Part shown: piece by piece, positions 16,163 to 17,134 of the stretch
Numbering within the stretch: position 1 is the first letter of the stretch
How the letters are laid out: the number at the start of each line of letters is the position of its first letter
NCBI GenBank assembly: GCA_023437255.1
Contig: JAEZGR010000164.1
Span: 1-17,134 of the forward strand
Direction of reading: 5' to 3'
Origin: Pseudomonadota bacterium
GTDB lineage: Bacteria; Pseudomonadota; Gammaproteobacteria; Burkholderiales; Burkholderiaceae_B
Length of the DNA stretch: 17,134 nucleotides
The notes under the pieces: generated by a model
Database searches by the model: none
What the model saw: the letters and a program-made list of their open reading frames with translations, nothing else
Told to the model about the DNA's origin: nothing
Position numbers and translations under genes: made by a program

Positions 16163-17134
16163 TCAGCGGATCGGAAGCGCGTACATCAGGCCGCCTTCTG
16201 TCCAGAGTGCGTTGAGGCCGCGCTGGATCTTCAGGGGGCTGCCCTGCCCGACATTGCGTTCGAAGCTTTCGCCGTAGTTGCCGACCTGCTTGACGATGTT
16301 GTAGGCCCAGGCTTCGTCGAGGCCGATATTGGCTCCGGCTCCGGGCGCCACGCCCAGCAGGCGACGCACATCAGGGCTGTTGCTCTCGCGCATTTGATCG
16401 ACGTTCGACGAGGTGACGCCAAGCTCTTCGGCAGCCACCATGGCGTGCAGCGACCACTTCACGATATTGAGCCACGCATCGTCGCCCTGGCGCACGAAGG
16501 GCCCGAGCGGTTCCTTGGAAATGATTTCGGGCAGCACCACGTAGTCGTCGGGATTCTCGAGCCGGGAAATGCGGATCGAGGCCAGGCCCGAGGCATCGGT
16601 CGTGAACACGTCGCAGCGACCGCTTGCGAAGGCACTCACCACTTCGTTGAACTGGTCAAACACCACCGGCTTGTAGGTCACGTTATTGGCGCGCGCCCAG
16701 TCGGCCATGGTGTTCTCGTTGGTGGTGCCCTGCTGCATGCACACCGAGGCATCGCTGAGTTCTTTGGCGCTCTTCACCCCCAGCGACTTGGGAACCAGAA
16801 AGCCCTGGCCGTCATAAAAGTTGATGCCGGCGTGGATGACACCCAGCGATGTGTCGCGCGACTGCGTGACGGTGGTGTTGCGTGCGAGCATGTCGATCTC
16901 GCCCGATTGCAAGGCCGTGAAACGCTGCTGTGCATTCAGTGGCACCGCCTTGAACTTGCCGGCGTCGCCCAGCACCGCAGCCGCCACCGCGCGGCACACG
17001 TCGACGTCGAGGCCCTGCCATACGCCTTTGCTGTCTGGTGCCGAAAAACCCGCAAAGCCGGTGGTGACGCCGCACAGAAGCTCGCCGCGTTTGCGCACGT
17101 TTTCGAGTGTATCGGCCTGGGCAGCGCCCAGGCT
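16163..17134 (-). CDS. aapJ: AapJ-type general L-amino-acid-binding protein, 5' end missing
   Basis: Periplasmic substrate-binding protein (family 3) of an ABC importer for L-amino acids. The frame is open to the right edge (324 codons including stop). The first visible residues SLGAAQA followed by DTLENVRKRGELLCGV look like the end of a signal peptide with cleavage after AQA, so few residues are missing. Strong family marks are GLDVDVCRAVAAAVLGD, RFTALQSGEIDMLARNTT, FYDGQGFLVPKSLGVKSA, FTTDASGL, EIISKEPLGPFVRQGDD and the end NYGESFERNVGQGSPLKIQRGLNALW, all close to rhizobial AapJ. A GTG at 17098 is internal, not the start. The gene converges on the membrane-protein gene, and no permease or ATPase gene follows it. 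Confidence 0.93.
   Translation of the reverse strand, partial: SLGAAQADTLENVRKRGELLCGVTTGFAGFSAPDSKGVWQGLDVDVCRAVAAAVLGDAGKFKAVPLNAQQRFTALQSGEIDMLARNTTVTQSRDTSLGVIHAGINFYDGQGFLVPKSLGVKSAKELSDASVCMQQGTTNENTMADWARANNVTYKPVVFDQFNEVVSAFASGRCDVFTTDASGLASIRISRLENPDDYVVLPEIISKEPLGPFVRQGDDAWLNIVKWSLHAMVAAEELGVTSSNVDQMRESNSPDVRRLLGVAPGAGANIGLDEAWAYNIVKQVGNYGESFERNVGQGSPLKIQRGLNALWTEGGLMYALPIR

Overview
The window is a GC-rich, densely packed stretch of chromosomal housekeeping genes. It looks like a betaproteobacterium of the order Burkholderiales, most probably Alcaligenaceae (Bordetella/Achromobacter-like). That placement rests on gene order (dacC-dat-DUF493-lipB-lipA; birA-coaX, where CoaX is the Bordetella Baf homologue) and on protein style; no database search was possible. 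There are no rRNA or tRNA genes, insertion sequences, prophage genes or CRISPR arrays, and no stretch over 300 bases lacks a gene.

Left part (1-4887, minus strand): an operon reading right to left. It holds a D,D-carboxypeptidase (dacC), a D-amino-acid aminotransferase (dat), a DUF493/YbeD regulator-like protein, lipoyl synthesis gene lipB and lipA (cut by the left edge). An alpha/beta hydrolase lies upstream on the same strand. The operon couples peptidoglycan trimming and D-alanine handling to lipoate synthesis.

Middle (4896-7842): plus-strand birA (biotin ligase without a DNA-binding domain) overlaps coaX (type III pantothenate kinase) by 4 bases. A 61-codon membrane peptide on the minus strand follows. 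Then comes galU (UDP-glucose synthesis), whose end overlaps the end of the oppositely oriented waaA by 19 bases.

Centre-right (7824-13308, minus strand): def, fmt, a gamma-class carbonic anhydrase, an EamA/DMT exporter, waaC and waaA. waaC and waaA build the inner LPS core. waaA appears to start at TTG. The most striking observation is in fmt: the gene is full length and otherwise intact but carries a single in-frame TAG at codon 71.

Right part (13354-17134): dprA (DNA uptake/recombination) diverges from def, followed by an HMG-CoA lyase gene and a small two-helix membrane protein. Two tandem hairpins then separate these from a convergent AapJ-type amino-acid-binding protein gene, cut by the right edge and with no permease genes after it.

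No clearly new multi-gene system was found. The points worth checking are the amber-interrupted fmt, the short SPOR-like membrane peptide, the orphan-looking aapJ and a few start or regulatory anomalies.
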